Shown: positions 17,851-27,405, numbered from the stretch's first letter. The stretch: 64,000 bases of DNA from Paludisphaera rhizosphaerae (GCF_011065895.1 NZ_JAALCR010000002.1:372001-436000), one strand, 5' to 3'. Notes: generated by a model from the letters alone, not told the origin. Made by a program: numbers and translations.

Positions 17851-17914
17851 TCCGGTGGTCAGGCGGGGGGCGCATCGATTAAGCTGGTGAGCGACCGCCC
17901 CGCGCGGATCGCGA

Positions 17915-17936
17915 ACCCGGCGACGCCACGCCGGGT
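17915..17936 (+). terminator. Hairpin after the rhamnosidase gene, terminator-like
   Basis: An 8-bp perfect stem ACCCGGCG (17915-17922) and CGCCGGGT (17929-17936) with a 6-base loop, 64 bases beyond the rhamnosidase stop. There is no T tract, so termination efficiency is uncertain. Confidence 0.45.
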
Positions 17937-17997
17937 CCGTCATGCGCGGGCGGGACTCTCCCAGCGCCGTCGTCGAAGCCCTCTTCAGGAAGCCGGA

Positions 17998-18525
17998 ATG
18001 TCCGAGAACGAAACCCCCGCAGCCCCCTCGCCGGAGCCCTCGACCGACGCGGCCCGCGCGCGCGTCATCAAAGCGCGGTCGATCCGAGAAGCGCAGGACG
18101 CGACCGTCCCCGAGGCCGTCGAACGTCGGAACCCGGAGCGGTTGGCGGTCGCGCTGGAGCACTCCAAGTTGGCGGCGCAGATCGCCGACGACAACCGGGC
18201 CAAGGACATCCTGCTCCTGGATCTCCGCAAAGCCACCCCCCTGCTCGACTACTTCGTCATCGCCACGGCGAATTCTCGGCGGCAGGCCAATGCCATCGCC
18301 GGCGAAATCGACGCTGAGATGAAGAAGCTCGGCGAGCGGAAGCTGGGGATGGAAGGCGAGGAGGAAGGGAGCTGGATCCTCATCGACTACGGCGACTTCG
18401 TGGTCCACATCTTCTCGGGCGAAGGCCGCAGCTATTACGCCCTGGAGGAAATCTGGGGAGACGCCCCGCAGGTCCCCTGGCGCAAGGAAGGGACTTCCCC
18501 CCCCACCGCCGAGCCGTCGGCCTGA
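17998..18525 (+). CDS. rsfS: Ribosome silencing factor RsfS (Iojap/DUF143)
   Basis: 175 residues. The RsfS core occupies about residues 50-155: AKDILLLDLRKATPLLDYFVIATANSRRQ, GEEEGSWILIDYGDFVVHIFS and the YYALEEIWGDAP end. RsfS binds uL14 of the large ribosomal subunit and blocks subunit joining under starvation. The ~45-residue N-terminal extension is Ala/Pro/Glu-rich and low-complexity, and absent from most homologues. The ATG at 17998 is chosen because AGGAAG precedes it; an earlier GTG would add a very Arg-rich stretch. It is followed by argS after 41 bases, so the two housekeeping genes probably share a transcript. Confidence 0.92.
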   Translation: MSENETPAAPSPEPSTDAARARVIKARSIREAQDATVPEAVERRNPERLAVALEHSKLAAQIADDNRAKDILLLDLRKATPLLDYFVIATANSRRQANAIAGEIDAEMKKLGERKLGMEGEEEGSWILIDYGDFVVHIFSGEGRSYYALEEIWGDAPQVPWRKEGTSPPTAEPSA

Positions 18526-18566
18526 ACGCCCCGTAAACCGTCTGGAATCCCCGCGGATCTCGCCTC

Positions 18567-20285
18567 ATGAACGTCTTGAACCAGTTGCGGGCCGCCTTCG
18601 GAGCCGTTACGCCCGAAGGGGGCGACCCGCAGGGCTTCGCCGCCGCCGTTCGACCCGCCAACGACTCCAAGTTCGGCGACTACCAGGCCAACGGCTGCAT
18701 GGGGCTGGCGAAGGCCGCGAAGAAGAACCCGCGCGATCTGGCGACGGTCGTCGCCGAGGCCGTCGACCTGGAGCCCCTCGCCGGAAAGCCCGAGATCGCC
18801 GGCCCAGGCTTCCTCAACGTCCGCCTCCACGACGAATGGATCGCCAATCAGCTTGAGGATCTTCTCCGCGACGGCAAGCACGGCCTGGAATCGCCGAAGC
18901 AGGCGAAGACCGTCGTCGTCGATTTCTCGTCGCCCAACGTCGCCAAGCCGATGCACGTCGGCCACATCCGGTCCACCGTGATCGGCGACAGCCTGGCGCG
19001 GATCTTTGAGGCCCTGGGGCACAAGGTCGTCCGCGACAATCACCTGGGCGACTGGGGCTCCCAGTTCGGCATGATCCTCTGGGGGTGGAAGAACCACCGC
19101 GACGAGGCCGCGTACGACGTCGATCCCGTCGCCGAGCTGGCCCGCCTGTATCGTCTCGCTCAGTCGAAGATCAAGGGGGGCGACAAGGAGGTTGAGGAAG
19201 CGGCCCGCGCCGAGACCGCCAAACTGCACGCCGGCGACCCCGAGAATCGCGAGTTGTGGAAGCGGTTCATGCCCTTCTGCCTGGCCGCCCTGCAGAAGAT
19301 CTACGACCGGCTGGGCGTCCGCTTCGACGTGGAGCTGGGCGAGAGCTTCTACGATCCCATGCTGGCCGACGTCGTGACCGACCTGGAGAAGAAGGGGATC
19401 GCCGAGGAGAGCGAAGGGGCGACCGTCGCCTTCGTCCAGGGGATGAAGGCCCCCTTCATCATCCGCAAGCGAGACGGCGCCTTCAACTACGGCACCACCG
19501 ACCTGGCGACCATCCAGTATCGGGCCCAAACCTGGGATCCCGACCAGATGCTCTACGTGGTCGACACCCGCCAGGGGGACCACTTCAAGCAGCTCTTCGA
19601 CGTGGCCCGCCGCTGGGGGTATACGAAGGCCGACATGGAGCATGTCGCTTTCGGCACGATCCTGGGCGCCGACCGCCGACCCTTCAAGACCCGCGACGGC
19701 GACGTCGTCGGCCTGGAATCTCTGCTGGACGAGGCCGTCGCCGAGGCCCGAAAGGTCGTGGACGCCAACAGCGGCGACCTCGAGCCCGAAGATCGGGCCC
19801 GCATCGCCGAGATCGTCGGCCTGGGCGCCATCAAGTACGCCGACCTCTCGCAGAACCGTCTCAGCGACTACGTCTTCGACTGGTCGAAGATGCTGGCCAT
19901 GAACGGCAACACGGCCACCTACCTCCAGTACGCCTACGCTCGGATTCAGAACATCTTCCGCAAGGGCGAGCTGCGTCCCGAGTCGATCCGCGAACGCGCC
20001 CCGGCCATCCTCCTCTCCCACCCCGCCGAACGAGCCCTCGGCGTTCGGATGCTCCGGCTGCCCGAAGTCCTGGAACTGGCCGCGTCCGAGCTGAAGCCCA
20101 ACATCCTGACCGACTACCTGTTCGACCTGGCCAACGCCTACAGCACGTTCTACGAAGAATGCCCGGTGTTGAAGGCCGAGTCGGCCGAGCGTCGCGACAG
20201 CCGGCTCGCCCTCTGCGACCTGACGGCCCAGATGCTGAAGTTCGGCCTGGCCCTGCTGGGCATCGACGTCGTCGACCGCATGTAA
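18567..20285 (+). CDS. argS: Arginyl-tRNA synthetase
   Basis: 572 residues, normal for class I ArgRS. The N-terminal Add-1 tRNA-binding domain is followed by the SSPNVAKPMHVGHIRSTV segment with the HIGH-type motif at about residue 130. VRDNHLGDWGSQFG comes next, and FKTRDGD stands in place of a canonical KMSKS, as in most ArgRS. The DALR anticodon-binding domain ends the protein. It charges tRNA-Arg with arginine. It is the second gene of an apparent rsfS-argS unit. Confidence 0.98.
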   Translation: MNVLNQLRAAFGAVTPEGGDPQGFAAAVRPANDSKFGDYQANGCMGLAKAAKKNPRDLATVVAEAVDLEPLAGKPEIAGPGFLNVRLHDEWIANQLEDLLRDGKHGLESPKQAKTVVVDFSSPNVAKPMHVGHIRSTVIGDSLARIFEALGHKVVRDNHLGDWGSQFGMILWGWKNHRDEAAYDVDPVAELARLYRLAQSKIKGGDKEVEEAARAETAKLHAGDPENRELWKRFMPFCLAALQKIYDRLGVRFDVELGESFYDPMLADVVTDLEKKGIAEESEGATVAFVQGMKAPFIIRKRDGAFNYGTTDLATIQYRAQTWDPDQMLYVVDTRQGDHFKQLFDVARRWGYTKADMEHVAFGTILGADRRPFKTRDGDVVGLESLLDEAVAEARKVVDANSGDLEPEDRARIAEIVGLGAIKYADLSQNRLSDYVFDWSKMLAMNGNTATYLQYAYARIQNIFRKGELRPESIRERAPAILLSHPAERALGVRMLRLPEVLELAASELKPNILTDYLFDLANAYSTFYEECPVLKAESAERRDSRLALCDLTAQMLKFGLALLGIDVVDRM

Positions 20286-20320
20286 TTCCTGCCCATTCCC
20301 GCGCGACGGAGCCTCCCGCC

Positions 20321-22150
20321 ATGAGGAAGATCGGCCCCCCGATGCTCGTCACGCTCGCCGTCGCCGCCCTGGCGACGGCGACCTTCACCGCCGCCGGCGA
20401 CGACGCCGCTCCGGCGCCTCACCGTTCGCCCATCGCCCTCTCGCTCTCCACCGACGGCCAGCGACTGCTGACCGCCAACCAGACCGCTGGCACGGTAAGC
20501 CTCGTCGATACGGCCGCGCGGAAGGTGCTCGACGAGATCGAGGTCGGCGACAAGCCGGCCGGCGTCGCGTTCGCACCCGGCGGCCATCGCGCTATCGTCG
20601 CGAACTGGTACGGCTACGACGTGGCCGTGCTGGAGGTGAAGGACGACAAGCTCCGCGTCGCCGGCCGGATCGAGGTCGGCCCCGAGCCCCGTGGAGTCGC
20701 CGTACATCCGGACGGCAAGACGGCGTTCGTGGCCGTCGGCGTGGCGGATGAGGTCGCACGAGTCGACCTGGACGACCTCAAGGTGACGGGCCGCCTCGCG
20801 GTGGGCCGGGAGCCCCGGGGCCTCGCGCTTTCGCCCGACGGCAAGACGCTCGTCGTCGGCGACGCCCGCTCGCGCGAGGTCTCCGTGGTCGACGTCGACG
20901 CCTTCAAGGTCGCGAAGACCGTCGGGATCGAGGGGGAGAACCTGCGCCAGGTCGTCGTCGCGGCCGACGGACGCTACGCGTACCTGGTCAACATGAAGAA
21001 CCGCCAGTTCGCCACCACGCGGAACAACATCGACCAGGGCTGGGTCCTCGGCCAGCGCCTGACTCGGATCGACCTCAAGAAGTCCGAGCCCTATGCCACG
21101 ATCACCCTCGACCCTCGCGGCAAGGCCGCGGCCGACGTCCACGGCGTCGCCGTCAGCCCGGACGGTCGCTTCGTCGTCGCCTCGCTTGGCGGCACCCACG
21201 AGCTGATGATCCTCCGAAACGCGCCCGACGTCCTCCCCTGGCGCGTCAACGGCTCTCGCGACCTGATTCAGCCCGAACTGCTCAATGACCAGAAGGGCCG
21301 GTTCCGACGCGTGCCTCTGGGCGGCCGGCCGACGGAGCTGGCCTTCGCACCCGACTCGAAGACGGTCTACGTCGCCAACTACCTGGGGGACTCGGTGCAG
21401 ATCGTCGACGCCGAGACGGGCTCGCTCCTCGGCGAGGTTCCGCTCGGCTCGCCGTCGACGCTCTCGTTGGCCCGGAAGGGAGAGATCCTCTTCCACGACG
21501 CCACCCGTTCTTTCAACCAGTGGTATAGCTGCAACACCTGCCACAGCGACGGCCACACCAACGGGCTGCACTTCGACACCTTGAACGACGGGCGGCAGGA
21601 TCTCAGCAACGCCCACGAACGGAGCCGCAAGAAGGTCCCGACCCTTCGGCGCGTCGCGCAGACCTCGCCGTGGACGTGGCATGGCTGGCAGACGAGCCTG
21701 GAAGACGCGACCATTGAATCCTTCACCAAGAGCATGCAGGGGATTAAGCCAACCGACGAGGAAACGCGGGCGATGGTCGCCTTCCTCGAATCCCTTGAAT
21801 TCCCCCGCAATCCCTACAAGAACGCCGACGGCACCCTGAGCCCTGAAGCCGAGCGCGGCAAGGCCGTCTTCACCTCGGCCAAGGCCTCCTGCAATACCTG
21901 CCACAAGGGACCTGAGTTCACCGACGGGAAGATCCACGTCGTCGGCCTTGAAGAACGGGACGACGTCTATGAGGGCTACAATCCTCCCTCGCTTCGGGGC
22001 GTTTATGACAAATACCCCTATCTCCACGACGCCCGTTCGGCGACGCTTCGCGACGCTCTTTCCGGCCCTCATTCCACCGAGTTCGTTGGCACGGGCGAGT
22101 TGAGCGAGCAGGAGCTTACCGACCTCGTCGCCTACCTCAAGTCGCTCTGA
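20321..22150 (+). CDS. Secreted YVTN beta-propeller protein fused to a di-haem cytochrome c region
   Basis: 609 residues with a signal peptide (core of small hydrophobic residues, about 1-26). Residues about 40-370 form a YVTN-type beta-propeller with repeated units such as EVGDKPAGVAFAPGG and AVGREPRGLALSPDGKTL. The C-terminal ~240 residues carry two CNTCH haem-binding motifs near residues 404 and 524. The surrounding phrases (SPEAERGKAVF, then YLHDARSATLRDAL) resemble the MauG/cytochrome c peroxidase-like family. It should sit outside the cytoplasm and move electrons. Start ATG at 20321. The stop shares a base with the eutB start (TGATG), so it is translated with the ethanolamine genes, which is unusual. 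Confidence 0.88.
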   Translation: MRKIGPPMLVTLAVAALATATFTAAGDDAAPAPHRSPIALSLSTDGQRLLTANQTAGTVSLVDTAARKVLDEIEVGDKPAGVAFAPGGHRAIVANWYGYDVAVLEVKDDKLRVAGRIEVGPEPRGVAVHPDGKTAFVAVGVADEVARVDLDDLKVTGRLAVGREPRGLALSPDGKTLVVGDARSREVSVVDVDAFKVAKTVGIEGENLRQVVVAADGRYAYLVNMKNRQFATTRNNIDQGWVLGQRLTRIDLKKSEPYATITLDPRGKAAADVHGVAVSPDGRFVVASLGGTHELMILRNAPDVLPWRVNGSRDLIQPELLNDQKGRFRRVPLGGRPTELAFAPDSKTVYVANYLGDSVQIVDAETGSLLGEVPLGSPSTLSLARKGEILFHDATRSFNQWYSCNTCHSDGHTNGLHFDTLNDGRQDLSNAHERSRKKVPTLRRVAQTSPWTWHGWQTSLEDATIESFTKSMQGIKPTDEETRAMVAFLESLEFPRNPYKNADGTLSPEAERGKAVFTSAKASCNTCHKGPEFTDGKIHVVGLEERDDVYEGYNPPSLRGVYDKYPYLHDARSATLRDALSGPHSTEFVGTGELSEQELTDLVAYLKSL

Positions 22151-23565
22151 TGAAGCTCTCGACGACCCTGCGCGGCGAGTGTTTCGTCTTCCGAAACCTT
22201 GCCGACGTCCTCGCGAAAGCCAACGAGGAAAAGTCGGGCGACCAGCTCGCCGGCATCGCCGCACGGACCGAGCGGGAACGCGTCGCCGCCAAGATCGTCC
22301 TCGCCGAGTTGACGCTCGGCGAGATCGTCGACAATCCCGTCGTGGATCCCGACGAGGACGAGGTCAGCCGCCTGATCCTGGATTCCATCGATCAGAACAT
22401 CTTCACCAGGCTCCGAGCCTCCACGATCGGCGAGTTCCGCGAGTGGATCCTCGACGACGCGACGACCGGCGAGGCTCTTGCCTCCGCTCGAACCGCGATC
22501 ACGCCCGAGGTTGCCGCGGCGGTCGCCAAGCTGATGAGCAACAAGGATCTCGCCGTCGCAGCGGCGAAGATCCGCAACGTCAGCCGTTGCCGCAACACGA
22601 TGGGCGAGCGCGGGGTGCTCGGTATCCGAGTTCAGCCCAACCACCCGACGGATGACCTTGCGGGGATCCTGCTCTCCGCCGTGGACGGCCTTACGTTCGG
22701 CTGCGGAGACGCCGTCATCGGCGTGAACCCGGCGACCGATTCCGTCGACGTGGTTGAGAACATCCTTCGCGGCCTGGCTCGCCTGATTGACGTCTTCGCC
22801 ATTCCAACGCAGGCCTGTTGTCTGGCCCACGTCACGACGCAACTCGCCTGCCTCGATCGCGGGGCGCCGGTCGACCTCCTCTTCCAGTCCGTCGCCGGGA
22901 CGCAGGCTGCCAACCGAAGCTTCGGAGTCGACCTGGCCATGCTCCGCGAGGGCCGCGAACGCGTGTTGGAAAGCCACGCCGCGCGCGACGTCCGCTGGGT
23001 CGGTTCTCAGGTCATCTACTTCGAAACCGGTCAGGGGAGCGCCCTGTCCGCCGGAGCGCATCACGGCGTCGACCAGTTGACGCTCGAGGCTCGGGCTCAC
23101 GCCGTTGCGAGAGCCTTCGACCCGTTCCTGGTCAACAGCGTCGTCGGCTTCATTGGTCCCGAGTACCTCTTCGACGAGCGCCAGATCATCCGGGCGGGGT
23201 TGGAGGACCACTTCGTCGGCAAGCTGCTGGGACTGCCGATGGGTGTCGACGTCTGCTATACGAATCACGCGGCGGCCGACCAGAACTCAGCCGACAACCT
23301 GCTGTTGCTGCTGGCCGCTTCGGGCTGCAATTTCTTCATGGGCGTCCCCTGCTCCGACGACGTGATGCTCAACTACCAGTCGACGAGCTATCACGACGCG
23401 CTCGCCGTTCGCGAGCTGTTCCGGCTGCGGCCTGCGCCCGAGTTTGAAGCCTGGATGATCGAGCGTGGACTCGGAGTCGGCGGCTCGCGTCTCGACCATG
23501 AAAGGGCTCGTCGACTCGCACTGGAAGGGGTTGAATCCATCCTCTCGGAGGCCGGGAATCACTGA
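22150..23565 (+). CDS. eutB: Ethanolamine ammonia-lyase, large subunit
   Basis: 471 residues, slightly longer than the 453 of enteric EutB. With EutC and adenosylcobalamin it splits ethanolamine into acetaldehyde and ammonia. Family segments seen include NHPTDDLAGILLSAVDGLTFGCGDAVIGVNPATDSV, GQGSALSAGAHHGVDQLT and the FFMGVPCSDDVMLNYQSTS C-terminus. The start overlaps the cytochrome gene by one base and the stop overlaps the permease start by one base. No microcompartment shell gene, reactivase eutA or acetaldehyde dehydrogenase is in the window, so this is a minimal, shell-free version. Confidence 0.97.
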   Translation: MKLSTTLRGECFVFRNLADVLAKANEEKSGDQLAGIAARTERERVAAKIVLAELTLGEIVDNPVVDPDEDEVSRLILDSIDQNIFTRLRASTIGEFREWILDDATTGEALASARTAITPEVAAAVAKLMSNKDLAVAAAKIRNVSRCRNTMGERGVLGIRVQPNHPTDDLAGILLSAVDGLTFGCGDAVIGVNPATDSVDVVENILRGLARLIDVFAIPTQACCLAHVTTQLACLDRGAPVDLLFQSVAGTQAANRSFGVDLAMLREGRERVLESHAARDVRWVGSQVIYFETGQGSALSAGAHHGVDQLTLEARAHAVARAFDPFLVNSVVGFIGPEYLFDERQIIRAGLEDHFVGKLLGLPMGVDVCYTNHAAADQNSADNLLLLLAASGCNFFMGVPCSDDVMLNYQSTSYHDALAVRELFRLRPAPEFEAWMIERGLGVGGSRLDHERARRLALEGVESILSEAGNH

Positions 23566-25073
23566 TGAACTCGAATCACGAGGCCGAATCCGACGCTCAC
23601 CGTTTGCGCCGGCTGGGCTACAAGCAGGAGCTGGCCCGACGGCTCAGCGGGTTCTCGAACTTCGCGATCTCGTTCTCGATCATCTGTATCCTGGCCGGCG
23701 GCGTCAGTTCGTTCCATCTTGGTCTCTGCAGCGTCGGGGGGGCGTCGATTGGGCTTGGCTGGCCGCTGGTCGCCCTCTTCTCGCTCGCGGTGGCCGCAAC
23801 GATGGGGCAACTCGCCTCGGCCTTTCCCACGGCTGGGGGCCTCTACCATTGGGCGGCGATCCTCGGGGGTCGAGGATGGGGATGGGCGACCGCCTGGTTC
23901 AATCTCGCGGGCTTGATCACGGTTCTGGCTGCGATCAACGTCGGTACATATCGAACGGCGGCGACGGCGCTCGGTTACGCCGTCGGCGGGGAGTCGTGGA
24001 GCGAACACCTCGCCCAGATTCTCGTCGTGGTTGCGATCACCGCGTCGCAGGCGGCGATCAACCATCTGGGAATCAGCGCGACGGCGAAGCTCACGGACTT
24101 CAGCGGCTACTGGATTCTGCTAATCTCGGCGCTCCTGACGTGCTGCCTGATCGGCTTCGCTCCGTTCCTCGACTTCTCCCGGCTCGTGGAGTTTCGCAAC
24201 ATGAGCGGCGAGGCCGGCGGCGGCGTGTGGCCGTCGACCGAGAGCCTTGCCTTGCTCTTCGCCCTGGGGATGCTGCTGCCCGCCTACACCATCACGGGAT
24301 TCGACGCCTCAGCCCACGCCTCGGAGGAGACGCTCCACGCCTCAGAGGCCGTTCCGCGGGGCATTGTCCAGTCGGTCCTGATCTCGGGGGTCGCGGGATG
24401 GGTCTTGCTCTCGGCCGTGGTGCTGGCGGCACCAAGCGTGCCTGAAGCAGGCGCGATGGGCGAAGGCGCTTTTCCGTGGATTTTGCACGGCGTTTTCCCC
24501 ACCTGGCTGGCGTCGTCGTTTGCGGCGGCGATCGTCGCCGCGCAGTACCTTTGCGGGCTGGCGACCGTGACGTCGGCCTCGCGGATGGCCTTCGCGTTCG
24601 CCCGCGACGGCGGCCTGCCGTTCTCTCACTCCGTGCGCTGGGTCTGCCCGAAGCGTCGCTCGCCGGCCGTCGCGATCTGGGTCACCTCGACCGCGGCCGT
24701 GCTATTCACCCTCTACACGCCGGTCTATTCGACGATCACGGCAGTCTGCACAATATTCCTCTACCTCTCGTACGTCCTGCCGAACATCCTGGGTGCGAGA
24801 GCTTACGGCAAGACCTGGACGACGATGGGTCCCTGGAGCCTGGGCCGTTGGTACAAGCCGCTGGCCTGGCTGAGCGTGTTGGGTTGCATTGGGCTGATCG
24901 GCGTCGGAATGCAACCGCCCAACGATCGTTCGATCTGGGTCGTGGGCGCGATGGCGCTCGTGTTGGCGATGGTCTGGTTCTCCGGCGAGCGTCATCGGTT
25001 CCCGGGTCCGCCGATCCTCCGCGAACGAACCGCCGACGTCCCCGAGGAGCCGGCTGCGGCCGTGACTTCATGA
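23565..25073 (+). CDS. APC-family permease, probable ethanolamine/amino-acid transporter
   Basis: 502 residues with about twelve hydrophobic segments. The N-terminus (LGYKQELARRLSGFSNFAISFSII, then GGVSSF) and the SAFPTAGGLYHWAA motif in helix 3 are typical of the amino acid/GABA permease branch of the APC superfamily, which includes ethanolamine permeases. Its place between eutB and eutC, overlapping both by 1-4 bases, makes ethanolamine the likely substrate. The specificity is inferred from context. Confidence 0.88.
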   Translation: MNSNHEAESDAHRLRRLGYKQELARRLSGFSNFAISFSIICILAGGVSSFHLGLCSVGGASIGLGWPLVALFSLAVAATMGQLASAFPTAGGLYHWAAILGGRGWGWATAWFNLAGLITVLAAINVGTYRTAATALGYAVGGESWSEHLAQILVVVAITASQAAINHLGISATAKLTDFSGYWILLISALLTCCLIGFAPFLDFSRLVEFRNMSGEAGGGVWPSTESLALLFALGMLLPAYTITGFDASAHASEETLHASEAVPRGIVQSVLISGVAGWVLLSAVVLAAPSVPEAGAMGEGAFPWILHGVFPTWLASSFAAAIVAAQYLCGLATVTSASRMAFAFARDGGLPFSHSVRWVCPKRRSPAVAIWVTSTAAVLFTLYTPVYSTITAVCTIFLYLSYVLPNILGARAYGKTWTTMGPWSLGRWYKPLAWLSVLGCIGLIGVGMQPPNDRSIWVVGAMALVLAMVWFSGERHRFPGPPILRERTADVPEEPAAAVTS

Positions 25074-25840
25074 GCGACGTCGCACCAATTCCTGAAGGCT
25101 CGGATTTCCTGCGCCGCGTGCACGAGCGGACCCCCGCGCGGATTCTGACCGGCCGCGCCGGCGGCTCCTACAAGACGAGCACCTGGCTGGAACTCCGGGC
25201 CGATCACGCCGCCGCTCGCGACGCCGTCCGCGACGAACTGGACCTGGAGCGAGACTTCGACAGAGCGTTCCTCGACCGCTGGGAGCTCTTCGAAGTGGCG
25301 ACGCTCGCCGCCACGAAGGATGAGTACCTGCTGCGTCCCGACCTGGGACGATCTCTGCGCCCGGAGGCACGCGAGGCGATCGTCGCGAGACGACCTCGCG
25401 GGGCGGACCTCCAGATCGTCCTGGGAGACGGCCTGTCCGCCGCAGCCTTGATCGCGCAAGCGCCGAGCTTGCTGCCGACTCTGGCCGAGGCGACAGCTAG
25501 GATCGGCCTCAACCTCGGTGCTCCGTTCTTCGTGCGACGCTGCCGTGTCGGCGTCATGAATGACGTGGGCGAGTTGCTCAATCCGGCCGTCGTGGTGCTG
25601 CTGATCGGCGAACGCCCGGGCCTCGCCACGGCGGAGAGTCTCTCGGCGTACCTGGCGTATCGGCCTCGGCCGGGCGACGACGACTCGCGCCGAAACCTCA
25701 TCTCGAACATCCACGCCCGAGGCGTGCCGACCGAGCAGGCAGCCGCACGGATCGTCCACCTCGCACGTCGCATGATCGGCGAACAAACCAGCGGCGTGGG
25801 CGTCAAGGAAACGTGGACGCCCAGCCTTCCCTCGGCCTGA
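25070..25840 (+). CDS. eutC: Ethanolamine ammonia-lyase, small subunit
   Basis: 256 residues, close to the family norm. EutC completes the adenosylcobalamin-binding active site with EutB. Conserved stretches are RTPARILTGRAGGSYKTSTWLELRADHAAARDAV, the AATKDEYLLRPDLGR segment, QIVLGDGLSAAAL and VVVLLIGERPGLATAESLSAY. The start ATG lies inside the permease stop (ATGA, 4-base overlap), so it is translationally coupled. The longer open frame upstream is a shadow of the permease gene. Its end is 4 bases from the end of the convergent ATP-grasp gene. Confidence 0.97.
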   Translation: MSDVAPIPEGSDFLRRVHERTPARILTGRAGGSYKTSTWLELRADHAAARDAVRDELDLERDFDRAFLDRWELFEVATLAATKDEYLLRPDLGRSLRPEAREAIVARRPRGADLQIVLGDGLSAAALIAQAPSLLPTLAEATARIGLNLGAPFFVRRCRVGVMNDVGELLNPAVVVLLIGERPGLATAESLSAYLAYRPRPGDDDSRRNLISNIHARGVPTEQAAARIVHLARRMIGEQTSGVGVKETWTPSLPSA

Positions 25841-25844
25841 GTTT

Positions 25845-26981
25845 TCAGGCCTCGCGGCTGCGTTCGAGCCGCTCTCGTCGCAGCTTCACGCTCTGTTCAA
25901 GGCGTTCGCGACAGTCCTGGGCAGTGCGTCCCATGCGGAGGATCGTCAGGACGGGCTCGCCGGCCTCGATCACCGTCCCTGCAGCCGGGAGATCGGCGAC
26001 CCAAGGCGGTCTGTAGTCCTCGCATTGCCAGTCGTGGTTGTTCTCGCCCTGAAACCTCAAACGGCATGGAGCATACACGACGGCCTTGCCGTAGACCCAC
26101 GCATCATGCAACGGCCTGGGACCCATTCCCAGTTCGTCGTTCAGGCACGCCCGGATGTGGTCGGCAAGAAAGGGACGCTGGTAGACGGCCTCATACAGCT
26201 CCACCGAGGCCGTGTAGCGCGGGTTGACCTCGATCGTCCAGGGGACGTCGTCGTTCAGGATGAAGTCGACCCCGAAGAGTCCGACCAGACCGAAATCAGC
26301 CGCCAGTACATCCCCCACCCGGCGGACAGTCTCCGTGGCCCCTCCGACAGGCCACGGGGCGATATTGCCGCCGTACAGGAAAGGCGTATCCGGCGGTCCA
26401 GGCAATTGCAGGGCCGTTCCGATCAGTCGGGACTTCCCCGCGGCGGCAACGAAGAGAGCAGAGTACGTCTCGCCCTCGATAAACCGCTGGCAGTAATCGT
26501 CGGGGCCGGGATCGTTCGTCGCCGCGCCCTCCCATTGGACGCTCACTCCTCCCGCGCTCACTCGCGACTTCCTCAGCCAGCGGCCGGCGCTCTTCCTCGC
26601 CTCGGCCGGGATGCGAAGTTCGGGGGCCGGCAAACCCGCCTTTCCGAGAGACGCTGACACGAGCCAGGGATCGCGCACTCGGCGAAGGACTTCCGGCCCG
26701 TTGCCGAGCCGCCGGCCCACCCCGGAAAGACGCTCCACCAGATCGGGACGCCCCTCCATCGATCCGGTGTACAGCCAGTGAGGGCATCCGAACGAAGCGG
26801 CGGTGCGTTCCAGGTCGTCGGCGTCGCGATCGGGATCGAACCGAGCGACCGGCCAACGTTCGGCCAGGTCGGTATCGGCGAAGAGGTCCATGCAACGCGG
26901 GCGCAACCCAGCGCGATACGCGGAGAAAGCAGCCGCGCGGGCGGTCGCACCGATAATCAAGACTTCATCTACGCCATACAT
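25845..26981 (-). CDS. ATP-grasp domain protein, probably linked to tetrahydromethanopterin C1 metabolism
   Basis: 378 residues. An N-terminal Rossmann-like domain (VLIIGATARAAAFSAYRAGLRP) is followed by an ATP-grasp fold. The nucleotide- and metal-binding part includes GLVGLFGVDFILNDDVPWTIEVNPRYTAS, with the two acidic/Asn metal ligands (D and ExN). The C-terminus is a basic Arg/Glu-rich helix. ATP-grasp enzymes join carboxylates to amines. Its position beside fae and mtdB suggests a ligase in making or modifying the methanopterin cofactor, as for the ATP-grasp genes in methylotroph C1 clusters. That is inference, and the substrate is unknown. Confidence 0.8.
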   Translation of the reverse strand: MYGVDEVLIIGATARAAAFSAYRAGLRPRCMDLFADTDLAERWPVARFDPDRDADDLERTAASFGCPHWLYTGSMEGRPDLVERLSGVGRRLGNGPEVLRRVRDPWLVSASLGKAGLPAPELRIPAEARKSAGRWLRKSRVSAGGVSVQWEGAATNDPGPDDYCQRFIEGETYSALFVAAAGKSRLIGTALQLPGPPDTPFLYGGNIAPWPVGGATETVRRVGDVLAADFGLVGLFGVDFILNDDVPWTIEVNPRYTASVELYEAVYQRPFLADHIRACLNDELGMGPRPLHDAWVYGKAVVYAPCRLRFQGENNHDWQCEDYRPPWVADLPAAGTVIEAGEPVLTILRMGRTAQDCRERLEQSVKLRRERLERSREA

Positions 26982-27057
26982 GAAAAAACCCCGCCCCGGC
27001 TGGACCGCGGCGAGGCTCCTGGTGGCGCCGGACGTAACGTCCGATCCCTGAAGGGCG

Positions 27058-27405
27058 TCAATCGACCTTCGCGATCTTCTCAGTCGGGGTCAGGATCTTC
27101 TTGCCGTCCTTCTCGACGCACGTCCCGACGACCTTGACCTTCACCGGGCTCTCCTTCTTGGCCCCACAGATGCCAAGGCCGGTGTGCGCATCCTTGAAGA
27201 ACTCGTTCTTCTCCAGATAGTACTTCGTCTTCTTGCCGTCCTTCTCGACGGTGACGACGTTCTGGCAGGTCTCCGTCTCGCTGAGGGCGCATTTGGCGCA
27301 GAGGCCTTCGCCCTCGATCGTGATCTTCTTGCCGTCGTCGGCCACAGCGACGCCCAGGCCGATCGTCAGGACGCCGCAGACGGCGAGCATCAAGAGCTTG
27401 TGCAT
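27058..27405 (-). CDS. Small secreted protein with paired-cysteine motifs, DUF6370-like
   Basis: 115 residues. A signal peptide (MHKLLMLAVCGVLTIGLGVAVA) leads a mature chain of about 93 residues rich in Lys, Gly and Glu. The mature part has a GLCAKCALSET motif (CxxC), further Cys in ETCQNVV, GICGAK and GTCVEKDGKK, and repeated DGKK phrases. The layout resembles small periplasmic metal- or disulfide-handling proteins common in planctomycetes, with no known function. Start at 27405 chosen on the signal peptide and a GGAGAAG site. It lies 76 bases upstream of the ATP-grasp gene on the same strand. Confidence 0.7.
   Translation of the reverse strand: MHKLLMLAVCGVLTIGLGVAVADDGKKITIEGEGLCAKCALSETETCQNVVTVEKDGKKTKYYLEKNEFFKDAHTGLGICGAKKESPVKVKVVGTCVEKDGKKILTPTEKIAKVD

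Noticed and set aside
18435-22264. Long minus-strand frames opposite argS and the cytochrome gene
   Set aside because: They mirror the recognised argS and YVTN/cytochrome proteins and contain no known motif.
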